Below are positions 13,268-21,831 of a stretch of 23,624 nt of DNA, in pieces. The notes below the pieces were generated by a model. The model made no database searches and was not told the DNA's origin. It saw only the letters and a list, made by a program, of their open reading frames with translations. The stretch covers positions 1 to 23,624 of the forward strand of contig CABUUD010000019.1 of assembly GCA_902494585.1 (NCBI GenBank), in the 5' to 3' direction. This DNA comes from an uncultured Collinsella sp. (GTDB lineage Bacteria; Actinomycetota; Coriobacteriia; Coriobacteriales; Coriobacteriaceae). Within the stretch, counting starts at the first letter, position 1. Each line of letters starts with the position of its first letter. The position numbers were made by a program, and so were the translations under genes.

Positions 13268-14182
13268 CTACCAGCTGCTTTCTATTTCGCGAATCCTCTG
13301 GTAGAGCCAATCGTTTTGCGGCACTTGGATATCGTGTTTGGTAGCTTGGCGGCAAATGGTGCCAGCGAACTCCTCGACTTCGGTTTTTCGTTGTGCGATG
13401 CGGTCCTGCGCCATCGAGGGCATACCGACGGGGTCGATTCCCTCGATGAGGTGCACCATCTGCGTCAGGTCTGCCTCGGTCAGCTCAATGCCCTCGGCGT
13501 TGGCGACCGCAAGCGTTTCGCGCATGGCGGAAACAAAGCAGCGACGCTGCTCGGAGCCCGGCTCCGTGGCGCTTCCGTAGGTCCCGCCGTAGGCCATACA
13601 GGTCTGGTTGATGCCGTCGTTGAGCATGAGTTTGGCCCACATGCGGTGCGCAATGTCGCTCTCGACGGTATGGGCGATGCCGCAGCGTGTGTAGAGCTCG
13701 TCGATGGCGCTGACGGTTGCGGGCTCGGTGCCTGCTGCCGCGCCAAAGCGAATCTCGCCCGCATTGATAAAGGTGAGCGCGCCGTCGAGGAACACGGCAT
13801 CCATGCCTTGGCAAATACCAAGAACGGTATGCTTCCAGCCAAAGCGCTCGGCAATCTTTTGCTCGCTCGTAATGCCGTTGCACAGCGAGGCGATGAGCGT
13901 GTTGGGCCCCACGACGCGCTCCATAGTCTTGAGCGCTTGGTTGAGTCCCGTCGTCTTGACCGTGAGAATGACCAGATCGGCGGGCGTTGCCTCACTGGCG
14001 CGGATGGACTTGAGCGCACAGGGCTTGCCGTTGACGGTGAGCGCATCGCCCACGTGACGCTCAAAACGGGCGTCATCCATAACGTATTCGACGGCGTCAT
14101 TGCCGAGGGCCGTGGCAATCATGCTGCCGTAGAGCAGGCCGACGCCGCCCTTGCCGATAAAGGCGACCTTGTTGATCTGCAT
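13268..14182 (-). CDS. 2-dehydropantoate 2-reductase family protein (PanE/ApbA-like)
   Basis: The 304-residue protein has an N-terminal Rossmann fold (VAFIGKGGVGLLYG), the NADPH/substrate segments LVILTVKTTGLNQALK and NTLIASLCNGITSEQ, and a helical C-terminal domain with HRMWAKLMLNDGINQTCM, containing the catalytic Lys and nearby Asn. PanE reduces ketopantoate to pantoate for coenzyme A synthesis; many paralogues act on other 2-keto acids, so the exact substrate is uncertain without other pan genes nearby. I chose ATG 14182 because GGGGAG is 9 nt upstream; the ATG nine bases earlier overlaps that site. Confidence 0.85.
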   Translation of the reverse strand: MQINKVAFIGKGGVGLLYGSMIATALGNDAVEYVMDDARFERHVGDALTVNGKPCALKSIRASEATPADLVILTVKTTGLNQALKTMERVVGPNTLIASLCNGITSEQKIAERFGWKHTVLGICQGMDAVFLDGALTFINAGEIRFGAAAGTEPATVSAIDELYTRCGIAHTVESDIAHRMWAKLMLNDGINQTCMAYGGTYGSATEPGSEQRRCFVSAMRETLAVANAEGIELTEADLTQMVHLIEGIDPVGMPSMAQDRIAQRKTEVEEFAGTICRQATKHDIQVPQNDWLYQRIREIESSW

Positions 14183-14200
14183 GTGAATCATCTCCCCACT

Positions 14201-14226
14201 AAAAGGCGCCCGCATGAGGGGCGCCT
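14201..14226 (-). terminator. Terminator of the 64-residue protein gene
   Basis: On the - strand, AGGCGCC / GGCGCCT (7 bp, 9-nt loop) is followed by TTTT. It lies between the small gene and the PanE-like gene, so the latter is either readthrough-transcribed or has its own promoter. Confidence 0.65.
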
Positions 14227-14298
14227 GGTGGATTGTATGCCGCTGGAGCATGTGGCGTGCACAGGAGGCGGAATTTAGAAGAACAAACTCATGGGAAC

Positions 14299-14493
14299 TT
14301 ATGCCGCGGGGTAGATGGCAAAAACGCGTGCGGGATATCCAACGCCATCGCGCACCTTGGGGAAGGTGCAGGAGATGACGGCGCCTGTGGCGGGAAGCTC
14401 GTCCAGATGGTCCATGATCTCGATCTGGTAACGGTCGACCGAGAGGATGTATTGTTCGCCGGGGTAGGGGTGGGCGTCCTCACGCGTGGTCAC
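14299..14493 (-). CDS. Small hypothetical protein, 64 residues
   Basis: A GTG start at 14493 has AAAGGAGG 5 nt upstream, a near-ideal ribosome binding site, and the frame ends 73 nt before a terminator with TTTT. The product is soluble, with a mixed strand/helix pattern (QYILSVDRYQIEIMDHLDEL, then ATGAVISCTFPKVRDGVGYP) and a single Cys. No signal peptide, membrane segment or known family is seen. Signals on both ends make it a real gene of unknown function. It is divergent from the Fe-S aldo/keto reductase gene. Confidence 0.7.
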   Translation of the reverse strand: MTTREDAHPYPGEQYILSVDRYQIEIMDHLDELPATGAVISCTFPKVRDGVGYPARVFAIYPAA

Positions 14494-14655
14494 GCTCGCC
14501 TCCTTTCATCGGGCTTTTTGCTGATGTTAAAGCGGTTCCGTGACAGCTCGATTTCTGCTGCGTTACGATACGTTCTCGATTGCGATTCCACGATGTTTCG
14601 GCCGCGTGACCATTGTGTTTCGCCTTGCCGAGCGCTGATGGCGAAGGGAGGGTCC

Positions 14656-15843
14656 GTGCAATACCGCGTTGACCCCAAAAGCGGTAACCGTATCTCGGCG
14701 TTGGGGCTGGGGTGCATGAGGTTTCCCGGCGCGCCGGGACGCCCCGATGCGAAGACAGCTGATGCTATCATTTCCCGCGCCGTGGAGCAGGGGATAAATT
14801 ACCTGGACACGGCGTACCTTTATCCCGGCAACGAGGCATGCGTGGGCGCTTCGCTTGAACGCTTGGGCCTGCGCGACCAGGTTTTGCTCGCGACCAAGCT
14901 GCCGCACGCCTCGTGCAAGTGCGCGGAGGATTTCGACCGTTTCTTTGATGAGCAGCTGCGCCGCCTGCGGACTGACCATATCGACTACTACCTCATGCAC
15001 AACATCACCTCGCCCGCCCAGTGGGAACGCGTGGTGGCGCTGGGTATCGAGGATTGGATTGCGCGCCAAAAGGCTGCGGGGCGTATTTGCCAGATAGGTT
15101 TTTCGTACCACGGCAGTGCGGCGGACTTCTTCACGATGCTTGACGCGTATGACTGGGACTTTTGCCAGATCCAGTATAACTACGCTGGAGAGCACTACCA
15201 AGCGGGAACGGCGGGACTCATGGCAGCCACCGAGCGCGGGCTCGCGGTGTTTGTGATGGAGCCGCTTTTAGGCGGACGCCTAGCGGGTAAGTTGCCGCCG
15301 CGGGCGCGCGCCGTGTTTGACGACGCGCACGATCCGCATTTGCGCACGCCTGTCGCCTGGGGCCTTTCGTGGGTGTGGAACCATCCTCAAGTCACGATGC
15401 TGCTTTCGGGCATGACTGATACCGCGCAAGTGGATGAGAACGCGGCGTTGGCTGATTGGGCCCTGCCGGATTCGATGACGACAGAGCAGCTCGATACCAT
15501 CGCACGTGTGCTGGGAGAGTTTGAGAAATCGAATCGCGTGCCCTGTACGGGGTGCGGCTACTGCATGCCGTGCCCCAAGGGCATCAATATTCCCGGCTGC
15601 TTTGGTGCCTACAACGCGAGCTACGCACATAGTTGGTTTACGGGGCTGTCTCAATACTTTACGGCGAGCGCGGTGCGGACGAACGAGCCCAAGCTGGTGA
15701 GCAATTGCGTCAAGTGCGGCAAATGCGCGCGTCACTGCCCGCAGCACATCGATATTCCCGAGCGTCTCGACGATGTGCGCCGACGTTTCCAGCCCGGCCC
15801 CGTAACGGCCGCACTTAAAGCCTTTTGCAAAACGCGCTCCTGA
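14656..15843 (+). CDS. Aldo/keto reductase with C-terminal 4Fe-4S ferredoxin domain
   Basis: The 395-residue protein joins an aldo/keto reductase barrel to an iron-sulfur domain. The catalytic tetrad is visible: Asp and Tyr in NYLDTAYLYPGN, Lys in LLATKLP and His in YYLMHNI. At the C-terminus, CTGCGYCMPCP and CVKCGKCARHCP (CxxCxxCxxxCP pattern) would bind two 4Fe-4S clusters. This architecture is common in anaerobes and implies electron exchange with ferredoxin; the carbonyl substrate is unknown. I chose GTG 14656 because AAGGGAGG lies about 4-5 nt upstream; the ATG at 14638 lacks a ribosome binding site. Its TGA stop is the first codon of hairpin repeat copy 1. Confidence 0.92.
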   Translation: MQYRVDPKSGNRISALGLGCMRFPGAPGRPDAKTADAIISRAVEQGINYLDTAYLYPGNEACVGASLERLGLRDQVLLATKLPHASCKCAEDFDRFFDEQLRRLRTDHIDYYLMHNITSPAQWERVVALGIEDWIARQKAAGRICQIGFSYHGSAADFFTMLDAYDWDFCQIQYNYAGEHYQAGTAGLMAATERGLAVFVMEPLLGGRLAGKLPPRARAVFDDAHDPHLRTPVAWGLSWVWNHPQVTMLLSGMTDTAQVDENAALADWALPDSMTTEQLDTIARVLGEFEKSNRVPCTGCGYCMPCPKGINIPGCFGAYNASYAHSWFTGLSQYFTASAVRTNEPKLVSNCVKCGKCARHCPQHIDIPERLDDVRRRFQPGPVTAALKAFCKTRS

Positions 15844-15925
15844 TGCCCCTTTTATAACTTGCGGTGGAATAGCTCCTGTTTGCGGCAGAATAGGGGCCAA
15901 ACAGGAACTATTCCACCGCAACTGA
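15841..15925 (+). repeat. 85-bp hairpin repeat, copy 1
   Basis: The core is a 24-bp inverted repeat (15859-15882 with 15898-15921; left arm begins TTGCGGTGGAATAG, right arm ends ATTCCACCGCAA) with one mismatch and a 15-nt loop. Outer bases GCCCCTT and AAGGGGGC (15925-15932) extend the palindrome. It differs from copy 2 (17028-17112) at only 3 of 85 positions. It begins on the stop codon of the aldo/keto reductase, and its right edge provides AAGGGGG, the ribosome binding site of the next gene. No transposase is nearby. Confidence 0.9.
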
Positions 15926-15936
15926 AGGGGGCTGTC

Positions 15937-16956
15937 GTGGGCCATCGGGATTCATGTGATGATTTGCGTGAGGTTCGTTGGGGCGTTTTGGGCGCTGGGC
16001 ACATTTCGTATCGATTTGCATCGTCGCTCAAGGAGTTGGACGGAGCACGGCTTGTGGCTGCCGCCGGTCGCACTCCTTCGCATGTTGAGGAGTTTCGCAG
16101 GGCGTTTTCGATTGATACCGCGCACAGTTATGCCACGGCTGACGATAGCGGCGATGCGGCTTATGATGCGCTGATTGCCGACCCCGATGTCGACGCAATC
16201 TACTTGGCTCTTCCGCATGGCATGCATGCGCATTGGGTCTGTCGCGCACTGCGCGCGGGAAAGGCGGCGCTGTGCGAAAAGCCGGCCGTTTTGAATGAAG
16301 AAGAGGCTCTCTCGATTGCCTCCACCTCTCGCGAGCGCGGCGTGCTGTTTATGGAGGCGATGAAGAATCGGTTTTGTCCGATGCGTACTCGCGTGAAGGG
16401 CTTGCTTGCGTCGGGCGAGCTCGGCCGTATCGTCTCGATTGAAAGCGTGCAAAAACTCGATTATGGTGAGCCCCCTTCGAGTTATCTGCTCGACCCGTTG
16501 CAGGGTGGTTGTCTATATGACATGGGCTGCTATGCGGTCGGGTGGTTTGAGGATCTACTTGCGGGTGCGTGCGATGTTTCGTCTCGTGAAGTTCGCTGGC
16601 GTGACGTATCGGGCGGCCGCGTGGATTGGGCCGACGAGATCCGTATGAGCGTCGGCGGCATACCCATTCATATGGTGTGCGACGGCAAAGCAGCATATGA
16701 AAGCCGTTTGACGATTGCCTGCGAGCGGGGCTCGTTGGAAATCGAGCGCCTCCATCGCCCCGAGCTCGCCCATGTGAAGTACTCCGACGGACGAATGCTC
16801 GAAATAAATGCTCCGTTTGGGGTCGATGATTTCTACGGCGAAATCCAGCATGCGACCCAGCTCATCCGGGCGGGGAAACTCGAGAGTCCCGTCATGCCCC
16901 TTGCCGCCACACAGCGCTGCGCGCGTATTATCGATGCAATCCGTCTGGCCCTCTAG
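15937..16956 (+). CDS. Gfo/Idh/MocA-family oxidoreductase (second copy)
   Basis: The 339-residue protein has the Rossmann motif VRWGVLGAGHISYRF, the DPDVDAIYLALPHGMHAHW strand-helix, the catalytic EKP in LCEKPAVLNEEEAL and GGCLYDMGCYAVGWF in the substrate domain. It is an NAD(P)-dependent dehydrogenase of a sugar or related compound, distinct from the homologue at 7428-8534. I chose GTG 15937 because AAGGGGG is 5 nt upstream; earlier in-frame codons fall inside the hairpin repeat. The gene is framed by the two repeat copies as direct repeats, so recombination between them could delete it. Confidence 0.88.
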   Translation: MGHRDSCDDLREVRWGVLGAGHISYRFASSLKELDGARLVAAAGRTPSHVEEFRRAFSIDTAHSYATADDSGDAAYDALIADPDVDAIYLALPHGMHAHWVCRALRAGKAALCEKPAVLNEEEALSIASTSRERGVLFMEAMKNRFCPMRTRVKGLLASGELGRIVSIESVQKLDYGEPPSSYLLDPLQGGCLYDMGCYAVGWFEDLLAGACDVSSREVRWRDVSGGRVDWADEIRMSVGGIPIHMVCDGKAAYESRLTIACERGSLEIERLHRPELAHVKYSDGRMLEINAPFGVDDFYGEIQHATQLIRAGKLESPVMPLAATQRCARIIDAIRLAL

Positions 16957-17024
16957 GACTTGGCGCTGACGCGTAGGGGATCATGACGCTGGCGCCCGTA
17001 GCCATAGTGCTTGGTGGCCTGCAT
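16953..17024 (-). other. 23-codon antisense micro-ORF, possibly a gene remnant
   Basis: On the - strand, ATG 17024 opens a 23-codon frame ending in TAG that shares a CTAG with the stop of the convergent oxidoreductase. AAGGGG from repeat copy 2 lies 8 nt upstream, at usable spacing. The basic sequence (ATKHYGYGRQRHDPLRVSAK) reads like a protein tail. It may be the end of a gene truncated at the repeat; translation is unproven. Confidence 0.3.
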
Positions 17025-17027
17025 CTC

Positions 17028-17112
17028 TGATGCCCCTTTTATAAGTTGCGGTGGAATAGTTCCTGTTTGCGGCAGAATAGGGGCCAAACAGGAACTATTT
17101 CACCGCAACTGA
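17028..17112 (+). repeat. 85-bp hairpin repeat, copy 2
   Basis: Same element as at 15841-15925, with the inverted repeat at 17046-17069 and 17085-17108. Here the left arm is TTGCGGTGGAATAGTTCC and the only non-Watson-Crick position is a G-U pair. Differences from copy 1 are at 17045, 17060 and 17100. The 17060 change restores a pair that is broken in copy 1; the 17100 change leaves a G-U pair. It ends just before the GAGGGGGAG ribosome binding site of endonuclease IV. Confidence 0.9.
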
Positions 17113-17128
17113 TGAGGGGGAGCTGGAG

Positions 17129-17995
17129 ATGCTGACGATTGGGTGCCATCTTTCGACGACGAAGGGCTATCGGGCGATGGGGGAGACGGCGCTATCCATT
17201 GGCGCCAATACCTTTGCATTCTTTACGCGCAACCCGCGCGGCGGCAAGGCGAAAGACCTTGACATGGGTGATGTGGCGGCCCTGCGTGACCTTATGGCAC
17301 AAAATGGTTTTGGCCCACTCGTGGCGCATGCCCCCTATACCTACAACCCCTGTTCTGCCAAAGAGCGGGCGCGTGAGTTTGCCTTGGAGGCAATGGCCGA
17401 GGACTTGCAGCGTCTGGAAACGCTGCCCGGCAACTACTACAACTTCCACCCCGGCGCGCATGTGGGGCAGGGGACCGATGCCGGCATTCAGATGATCGTC
17501 GACACCTTGTGCCAGGTGATGTTTGAGGGGCAGCAGACGACGGTGCTGCTCGAGACCATGGCGGGAAAGGGTACCGAGGTGGGCCGTAGCTTTGAAGAGC
17601 TGGCGCGCATTATCGAGGGTGTTGCTGCCAGACGTCCAGAGCTATCGGACAAGCTGGGCGTTTGCTTGGACACCTGCCATGTGAATGACGCCGGCTACGA
17701 CATCATCCATGATCTTGACGGTGTGCTCGACGAGTTCGATCGTGTGGTGGGTATCGAGCGCCTGCGCGCCGTGCATATCAATGACTCCAAGAACCCCTGC
17801 GGCGCCCATAAGGACCGCCACGAGTGCATCGGCAAGGGCTACCTGGGTAGTGAAGAGTTTGGCGGTGGTATGCAGGTTATGCAGAATATTGTATCGAATG
17901 GCCGCTTGCGCGCATTGCCATTTATTTTGGAGACACCGAACGAACTTGCAGGTTATGCGGCTGAAATCAAACTGTTAAGGTCGTTGCAGCAGTAA
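17129..17995 (+). CDS. nfo: Endonuclease IV (AP endonuclease)
   Basis: The 288-residue enzyme cleaves DNA 5' to abasic sites in base-excision repair. It has the trinuclear zinc motifs: LVAHAPYTYN, NFHPGAHVG, VLLETMAGKG, VCLDTCHVNDAGYD, VHINDSKNPCGAHKDRHECIG and FILETPNE. Length is typical. ATG 17129 lies 6 nt after GGGGGAG. The gene follows hairpin repeat copy 2, which may affect its translation. A perfect CAATCAG-TTTT-CTGATTG hairpin at 18042-18059 downstream may mark its transcript end, although no T-tract follows. Confidence 0.96.
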   Translation: MLTIGCHLSTTKGYRAMGETALSIGANTFAFFTRNPRGGKAKDLDMGDVAALRDLMAQNGFGPLVAHAPYTYNPCSAKERAREFALEAMAEDLQRLETLPGNYYNFHPGAHVGQGTDAGIQMIVDTLCQVMFEGQQTTVLLETMAGKGTEVGRSFEELARIIEGVAARRPELSDKLGVCLDTCHVNDAGYDIIHDLDGVLDEFDRVVGIERLRAVHINDSKNPCGAHKDRHECIGKGYLGSEEFGGGMQVMQNIVSNGRLRALPFILETPNELAGYAAEIKLLRSLQQ

Positions 17996-18056
17996 TGACT
18001 GTCATAAAGTGGAGTGCTCCATTCACGTTATGGGTTTGTTTCAATCAGTTTTCTGA

Positions 18057-18085
18057 TTGCAGATTCTTCCAAGCGGGTGCATAAT
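18057..18085 (+). promoter_or_regulatory. Promoter of the amino-acid ABC transporter
   Basis: TTGCAG (18057-18062) and CATAAT (18080-18085) are separated by 17 nt. The preceding perfect hairpin CAATCAG-TTTT-CTGATTG (18042-18059) touches the -35 and might be an operator or the end of the nfo transcript. Confidence 0.6.
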
Positions 18086-18142
18086 AGCCATCAGTTTTTG
18101 CAGGTCCCTGAATCACGTGGGGTCATTGGAAGGAGACTGATT

Positions 18143-19003
18143 ATGAAGCTGAAGAAGCTTGGCGCATTTGCCGCCACGGGTGCTATGGCGCTCGCCCTTG
18201 CTCTGACGGGCTGCGGCTCGTCCAACGCCACCTCTGGTTCTGATGCCGGTTCCAGCAGCTCTGGCGACGCAAAGGTCGAGAAGGTCGACGGCTCCAAGGA
18301 GTACGCGCTCGTCAAGGACGGTACGCTGACCGTCGGCACCTCTGCCGAGTACGCTCCGTTTGAGTACAAGGATGACAACGGCGATTATCAGGGCTTTGAC
18401 CTTGAGCTCATCAAGGCTATCGGCGACAAGCTGGGCCTGGATGTCGAGTATGTCAACAATGACTTTGACACGCTCGTCCCCGGCGTTGCTTCGGGCGCCA
18501 AGTACGACGTCGCCATCGCGGCTATCACCGACACGCCCGAGCGTGAGAAGGAAGTCACTTTCTCCGATTCCTACTACATGGACGATCAGGCTATCGTGAC
18601 CAAGGTCGATAACACCGACATCACGGCCGACAACTTCAGCGAGAAGCTCAACAACGCCGACGCTACCATCATCGTCCAGTCTGGCTCGACCGCCGAGGCC
18701 TTTGCCCAGGAGAACTTCCCCAAGGCCAAGATTGTCCCCTACAAGGACGCCACCGAGTGCTTCAGCGCCCTGCAGTCCGATAAGGGCGACGCCGTAGTCA
18801 CCAACCGCTCCGTTGCCAGCCAGCTGACCGCCGAGCAGTTCAACACCTGCCAGACCATCAAGCAGGTCAGCACCGGCGAGGAGTACGCCATCGCCATCAA
18901 CCAGGGCAACACCAAGCTCAAGGACGACATCAACCAGGCCATCAAGGACCTGACTGACGACGGTACCGTCGACGCCCTCATGGCTAAGTACAACATCAAG
19001 TAA
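18143..19003 (+). CDS. Amino-acid ABC transporter, substrate-binding lipoprotein
   Basis: The 286-residue lipoprotein has a basic start (MKLKKLG), a hydrophobic stretch and the lipobox ALTGC with Cys24 as the lipidated residue, then a Ser/Gly linker. The mature part is a family-3 solute-binding protein: TLTVGTSAEYAPFEYKDDNG, GFDLELIKAIGDKLG, FDTLVPGVASGAKYDVAIAA and the TPEREKEVTFSDSYY block. Such proteins capture polar amino acids outside the membrane. The exact ligand (for example glutamine, cystine or arginine) cannot be told from sequence. ATG 18143 follows GGAAGGAG. An attenuator-like hairpin separates it from the permease gene, which would favour more binding protein than permease. Confidence 0.94.
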   Translation: MKLKKLGAFAATGAMALALALTGCGSSNATSGSDAGSSSSGDAKVEKVDGSKEYALVKDGTLTVGTSAEYAPFEYKDDNGDYQGFDLELIKAIGDKLGLDVEYVNNDFDTLVPGVASGAKYDVAIAAITDTPEREKEVTFSDSYYMDDQAIVTKVDNTDITADNFSEKLNNADATIIVQSGSTAEAFAQENFPKAKIVPYKDATECFSALQSDKGDAVVTNRSVASQLTAEQFNTCQTIKQVSTGEEYAIAINQGNTKLKDDINQAIKDLTDDGTVDALMAKYNIK

Positions 19004-19025
19004 AATAGCTACTTGATTGCGCGCG

Positions 19026-19056
19026 GGCCCTTTCCGTTTTGGCGGAGAGGGCCTTT
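19026..19056 (+). terminator. Partial terminator between binding protein and permease genes
   Basis: GGCCCTTTCCG / CGGAGAGGGCC (11 pairs with one T-G) with a 6-nt loop is followed by TTT only. Sitting inside the operon, it probably attenuates rather than fully stops transcription. Confidence 0.7.
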
Positions 19057-19121
19057 GCGCTTCTCTTGACGGAGAGCGTTTCCGTCTCGTTTTGCCGGCA
19101 ACTTCTACGATAGGAGCCACC

Positions 19122-20483
19122 TTGTCTCGACTGAACAAAGGGGCTGCGGAGCAGCGTTTTCCACTGCCCGCCTTGCTCCAAAAGCTAGCCTGCGCCATGG
19201 CCGTGGCGCTCGCGCTGGTGTGCGTGGGGGCATATGCGCCCACGACCGCCCAGGCGCTTGAGACCGCAAAGATTACCGCCCGACCCAACACCGGTTCGGG
19301 CAGCGCTGTGGTCGGCGGCACCGAGACGCGCATTACCTGGGAAGTTCAGGCCGATGCCGACGAGGAGCTGAGCGGTCTTTCTCTGACGTTTGTCGACGGC
19401 ACAACGTTTGGTACCGATGACACGCGATTGACGATGCTCTCGGGCGAGGACCTCATGGATCGTACGCCCATGAAGCCCACGTGCAAGGCTGACGGCCAGA
19501 CGCTCAAGATTGACTTTGGCGAGACGGCGCCTGCCGGCGGCTTTTTCCGTGTCGAGGTTTACGGCGTGACGTTCCCCGTCGAGGGCGGCGATGAGGCCTT
19601 TAGCGGAACCTATACGCTTGCCGACGGTTCGACCAAGAAGATTTCCAAGATTCCTTCCGTCGAGATCAAGGGCGTGACGGCATTCGATAACTTCCTGGCC
19701 GATCTTAAGGAGCAGCCGTGGGTCGAGGCCTGGAACTCCAATATGTTCCTGCGCCTGTTCTTGAACCCGGTCATTTTGGTCCAAAGCCTGCCGATCGTCT
19801 TTAAGGGCTTCCTTATGTCGCTCTCGATTGTGCTTGTGGCGTTTCCGCTGGCGATCCCCTTTGGCTTTGCCCTGTCGCTCATGCGCATATCCAAATCGCG
19901 CATCCTGCGTTGCCTTGCCGGCATCTACGTGAATGTCATCCGCGGTACGCCGGCGTTCCTGCAGATCTATATTGCATTCTTTGGCCTGCCGCTTGCCGGC
20001 GTCAAGGTGGACGACTATGTCTTGGGCGTCATCGTCATGGCCATGAACTCGTCCGCCTACCTGTGCGAGATCTTCCGCGCCGGTATTCAGTCGATCCCCA
20101 AGGGCCAGAACGAGGCCGCTCGTTCGCTGGGTATGAATGCCTTCCAGACGCTGCTCTACGTTATGATTCCGCAGACGTTCCGCAATGTCCTGCCTACGCT
20201 GACCAGCGAGTTTATCCTGCTCTACAAGGATACGTCGCTGCTCGCCGCCGTGGGCGTGGTCGAGATCGTCATGAACGCCCGCACCATCGTGGCAACGACG
20301 GGTTCCATTACGCCGTATGTGGTTGCCGCCCTGTTCTATCTGGTCATTACCCTGCCGCTTGCGCGCTTGGTGAGCGGTCTTGAGGCGAGGCTGCTGGGTA
20401 CGGCCGAAACCAAAAAGAAGCGTCCCACCAAGAGCGCCGGACAGGTTGTCGCGACGCCCGCCGACCATATCGCTGGTCTGTAA
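19122..20483 (+). CDS. Amino-acid ABC transporter permease with N-terminal extracytoplasmic domain
   Basis: The 453-residue protein is about twice the size of a usual HisM/GlnP permease. After a signal-like hydrophobic segment (about 22-45, ending TTAQA), roughly 145 residues of beta-rich sequence follow (ITWEVQADADEELSGLSLTF, GGFFRVEVYGVTFPV), then the canonical permease core from about residue 210: GFLMSLSIVLVAFPLAIPFG, VIRGTPAFLQIYIAFFG and the EAA loop EAARSLGMNAFQTLLYVMIPQ that contacts the ATPase. I chose TTG 19122 because AGGAG is 5 nt upstream; earlier in-frame codons lie in the terminator. The outer domain might assist substrate capture; I do not recognise its family. Confidence 0.9.
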   Translation: MSRLNKGAAEQRFPLPALLQKLACAMAVALALVCVGAYAPTTAQALETAKITARPNTGSGSAVVGGTETRITWEVQADADEELSGLSLTFVDGTTFGTDDTRLTMLSGEDLMDRTPMKPTCKADGQTLKIDFGETAPAGGFFRVEVYGVTFPVEGGDEAFSGTYTLADGSTKKISKIPSVEIKGVTAFDNFLADLKEQPWVEAWNSNMFLRLFLNPVILVQSLPIVFKGFLMSLSIVLVAFPLAIPFGFALSLMRISKSRILRCLAGIYVNVIRGTPAFLQIYIAFFGLPLAGVKVDDYVLGVIVMAMNSSAYLCEIFRAGIQSIPKGQNEAARSLGMNAFQTLLYVMIPQTFRNVLPTLTSEFILLYKDTSLLAAVGVVEIVMNARTIVATTGSITPYVVAALFYLVITLPLARLVSGLEARLLGTAETKKKRPTKSAGQVVATPADHIAGL

Positions 20484-20495
20484 GGAGGTTCTATT

Positions 20496-21248
<753 letters not shown>

Positions 21249-21273
21249 CCGCTTTATATGACTGACATAGCAG

Positions 21274-21309
21274 AAAACGGGAGCTGGATGTGATCCGGCT
21301 CCCGTTTTT
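21274..21309 (+). terminator. Intrinsic terminator of the ABC transporter operon
   Basis: AAAACGGGAGC / GCTCCCGTTTT pair perfectly and extend inward with GGAT-GTG-ATCC. The T-run on the + strand (and A-run on the other) makes it work mainly for the transporter operon; it could also serve the convergent flavodoxin unit. Confidence 0.93.
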
Positions 21310-21365
21310 GTTGGGACGCGAATGTGTTTTGGCGCAGAGCGCGTTACGGGCGGAGCTCATTGCCG

Positions 21366-21785
21366 CTAGGCGAGCTCGGCTCCAAGGGCGCGGCAGGCCG
21401 CCTCGCCCTCATCGTCGGGGGCGTCGTAACAGATGACGGAGTCGACCACGTTGACGCCTGCCTCATCGGCATCCGCCTTCCAATTGTCCATCCATTCGCC
21501 TTCGGCCCACGAATAAGAGCCAAAGAGGACGACCTTCTTGTCGCCGAGGGTCTCCTTGACTTCGTCCCACATCGGTTGGAACTCATCGTATTCAAGCTCC
21601 TCGGAGCCCATGGCGGGGCAACCGAAGGCGAGGGCATCGTAGTCGGCGGCCCTGCCGGCAGAGAAGTCGGCGCAGGGGATGACTTCGGCCTCGGCGCCCG
21701 CGGACGTGGTGCCCTCGGCAACGAGGTTTGCCATGGCCTCGGTGTTGCCCGTGCCGCTCCAATAGACGACGGCGATCTTGCTCAT
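21366..21785 (-). CDS. Flavodoxin
   Basis: The 139-residue FMN electron carrier begins with MSKIAVVYWSGTGNTEAMA, where SGTGNT is the FMN phosphate loop, and has the GCPAMGSEELE and LFGSYSWAEGEWMDNW loops expected for the isoalloxazine site. Flavodoxins replace ferredoxin when iron is scarce. ATG 21785 has AAAGGA 7 nt upstream; the long open frame further upstream is antisense shadow of the next gene. It lies 46 bp downstream of the DUF3793 gene on the same strand, a known partnership in anaerobes, and probably shares its promoter. Confidence 0.95.
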   Translation of the reverse strand: MSKIAVVYWSGTGNTEAMANLVAEGTTSAGAEAEVIPCADFSAGRAADYDALAFGCPAMGSEELEYDEFQPMWDEVKETLGDKKVVLFGSYSWAEGEWMDNWKADADEAGVNVVDSVICYDAPDDEGEAACRALGAELA

Positions 21786-21831
21786 GTTGAGTCCTTTCGG
21801 TTGTGCGGCGTGCGGCCGCGGTTTGTACGTT

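Noticed and set aside
13268..14493. PanE-like gene and 64-residue gene as a simple operon
   Set aside because: A hairpin with a TTTT tail on their strand lies between them, so co-transcription is at best by readthrough.
15841..17112. CRISPR array or insertion sequence
   Set aside because: Only two copies 1.2 kb apart with a conserved gene between them, no spacers, and no transposase. They fit a REP-like or regulatory hairpin instead.
18042..18059. CAATCAG-TTTT-CTGATTG hairpin as a firm nfo terminator
   Set aside because: The 7-bp stem is perfect but no T-tract follows, and it overlaps the -35 of the transporter promoter, so its role is undecided.
18113..19333. A 406-codon open frame antisense to the binding-protein gene
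   Set aside because: It covers the lipoprotein gene and intergenic terminator, with no start signal and no recognisable domain.
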